Source: Candidatus Thiodiazotropha taylori
GTDB lineage: Bacteria; Pseudomonadota; Gammaproteobacteria; Chromatiales; Chromatiaceae
Direction of reading: 5' to 3'
Assembly (NCBI GenBank): GCA_019100305.1
Contig: JAHRHW010000187.1
Coordinates: 1-8,348 of the forward strand
DNA length: 8,348 nt
A program made the position numbers and the translations under genes. Below the pieces are notes generated by a model that saw nothing but the letters and a program-made list of their open reading frames with translations, ran no database searches and had not been told where the DNA came from. Shown here in pieces: positions 7,350 to 8,348 of this stretch (position 1 is the first letter of the stretch; each line of letters begins with the position of its first letter).

Positions 7350-8012
7350 ATGGGACAAGAGATTGAGCTAACGACTGAACAGGGTGAGCGTTTCCAGGCT
7401 TATCTAGCCGGCAGCGCTGAGAGCAGGGGTGGAATTCTGATCCTGCATGAGTGGTGGGGAGTGAAGCCCCATAATCGTCAATGGGCGGATCAATTTGCGG
7501 ATTCCGGTTTTCAAGCCCTGGTTATTGATCTCTATGACGGTCGGGTAACAGACGATGCCGAACAAGCGGCACAGTGGATGCGTGAGATCGAACAACAAAC
7601 GGCAGATCGTAAACTCATAGCAGCAATTGAGTATCTATCCCGGAAAGGTCGCAAAGTTGCGGTCTACGGCTGCTCCTTTGGCGGTAAACAGGCCATGCAG
7701 GCCAGCCTACTGAAACCGGAGCTGGTGGATGCCAGCATACTTGCCTACTGTCGGATGGAGACAGATCCCTCGAAGCTGGCGAATTTACAGGGACCGGTGT
7801 TGGTGATCTACGCGGAGCAGGAGCGAAACTGGCCAGAAAAGCAACAGGACTTTGAGCAGGCGATGAGTGAGGCTGGCAAGCTCACCGAATCTGTCACTTA
7901 TGATGCGGCTCACGGGTTCACCAATCCGACCAGTCCTCGCTACGATGAATCGGCCGATAGATCATCCTGGCAAGTGATTGTCGATTTTATGCAACGTGAG
8001 ATCGCAGAGTAG
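7350..8012 (+). CDS. Dienelactone hydrolase family protein (alpha/beta hydrolase)
   Basis: A 220-residue soluble alpha/beta hydrolase, close to the usual dienelactone hydrolase length. ILHEWWG (31-37) matches the HExxG-like segment whose Glu contacts the nucleophile in dienelactone hydrolases. GCSFGG (107-112) is the nucleophile elbow with Cys108 instead of Ser, the family signature. AEQERNWP (155-162) occupies the position of the catalytic acid, with Glu158 where the classical enzyme has Asp. HGFTNP (188-193) supplies His188. Family members hydrolyse lactones or esters, but most genomic copies have unknown natural substrates, and no aromatic-degradation genes are nearby. ATG 7350 is preferred; an in-frame GTG at 7341 would add three residues, and neither has a strong ribosome binding site. 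The gene looks monocistronic. The N-terminus lacks a signal peptide, so it is probably cytoplasmic. Confidence 0.9.
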   Translation: MGQEIELTTEQGERFQAYLAGSAESRGGILILHEWWGVKPHNRQWADQFADSGFQALVIDLYDGRVTDDAEQAAQWMREIEQQTADRKLIAAIEYLSRKGRKVAVYGCSFGGKQAMQASLLKPELVDASILAYCRMETDPSKLANLQGPVLVIYAEQERNWPEKQQDFEQAMSEAGKLTESVTYDAAHGFTNPTSPRYDESADRSSWQVIVDFMQREIAE

Positions 8013-8104
8013 TTTAATCTAGAAACAGATCCGTTCGGGCATCGGCTTATGGGCAAGGTTTGGTTGATAACCCGTTGGGTATGTAATTTTTTGCCACACC
8101 TGGA

Positions 8105-8144
8105 CAAGCGCTGTAGAGAGTTATTGGCTGATGATCGGCGCTTG
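8105..8144. repeat. 7-bp inverted repeat between convergent genes
   Basis: CAAGCGC (8105-8111) and GCGCTTG (8138-8144) are exactly complementary with a 26-base spacer. They lie between the ends of the convergent hydrolase and deacetylase-like genes, where a bidirectional terminator could be expected. No T run follows on either strand, so a terminator role is only possible. Confidence 0.3.
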
Positions 8145-8176
8145 GAGGGTGAAGTAACAGTCAACCAGTGAGCCGA

Positions 8177-8348
8177 TTATGAGTTCTGACTACGGCTTTC
8201 TCTGTTGATCAAATCATAAGCATCAGAAACCGGCAGAATGCGGGCCCCGCTCGCAGCGGCTTGTTCGAGCACCCATTCCAACTGTTGCGGTGTGCAGTCA
8301 TAATTTCCCGGATTGTCATCCACGCCATGGGTATAGAACACCAACCAC
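8177..8348 (-). CDS. C-terminal end of a polysaccharide deacetylase-like (NodB/CE4) protein, cut by right edge
   Basis: Reading the - strand from the right edge gives 56 complete codons ending in TAA (complement of 8177-8179). The segment begins WLVFYTHGVDD and continues with CTPQQLEWVLEQA, then SGARILPVSDAYDLI before a short polar tail. This matches the end of CE4/NodB-fold deacetylases: the His of the YTHG strand corresponds to the last catalytic-barrel motif, followed by the helix and the 'G-x-x-I-L-P-V' strand typical of the C-terminus. The metal-binding motifs lie outside the window, so activity cannot be judged. Family members remove N- or O-acetyl groups from glycans. The gene is convergent with the hydrolase, with about 165 bp between stops. 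It is too short here to be conclusive. Confidence 0.65.
   Translation of the reverse strand, partial: WLVFYTHGVDDNPGNYDCTPQQLEWVLEQAAASGARILPVSDAYDLINRESRSQNS

Noticed and set aside
8049..8095. Possible intrinsic terminator after the hydrolase (ACCC-GTT-GGGT with a later T6 run)
   Set aside because: The stem is only four base pairs and the T run starts six bases after it; alternative equally weak pairings exist.

Overview
The window looks like a chromosomal stretch of a Gram-negative bacterium, most likely a gammaproteobacterium. Three things suggest this: an AlgI-type MBOAT acyltransferase paired with a membrane-anchored SGNH-like protein, a sugar phosphorylase coupled to a sucrose-phosphatase-like HAD enzyme (a pairing that fits organisms making glucosylated compatible solutes), and moderate GC content. 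The taxonomic call is an inference from gene content only. No rRNA, tRNA, CRISPR array, transposase or integrase was found.

Left part (1-2439, + strand): a GH13 subfamily 18 sugar phosphorylase, cut at its N-terminus by the window edge, overlaps by one base (TAATG) a HAD-IIB phosphatase of the sucrose-6-phosphate phosphatase type. Together they suggest turnover of a glucoside such as sucrose, glucosylglycerol or glucosylglycerate. The phosphatase would complete synthesis and the phosphorylase would recover glucose 1-phosphate. The exact glucoside cannot be read from the sequence.

Middle part (2625-6710, - strand): transcribed right to left are an AlgI/DltB-type MBOAT O-acyltransferase, an SGNH-like membrane-anchored partner one base downstream, and, after a 173-bp gap with a perfect inverted repeat, a polytopic membrane protein resembling GT-C glycosyltransferases. 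The MBOAT and SGNH-like proteins look like an inner-membrane and periplasmic acyl-transfer pair acting on an exported glycan. The third gene may add sugar to the same lipid-linked or surface glycan. The last two genes are visibly AT-richer than their neighbours, so the module may have been acquired.

Right part (6711-8348): a non-coding region of about 640 bp separates the MBOAT gene from a divergent + strand dienelactone-hydrolase-family alpha/beta hydrolase. A short non-coding stretch then leads to the C-terminal end of a - strand polysaccharide-deacetylase-like gene that runs off the right edge. No clearly novel system is visible. The points most worth a second look are the phosphorylase/phosphatase pair, the compact MBOAT/SGNH/GT-C-like set with an Asp-to-Glu change in the SGNH motif, and the structured divergent intergenic region.
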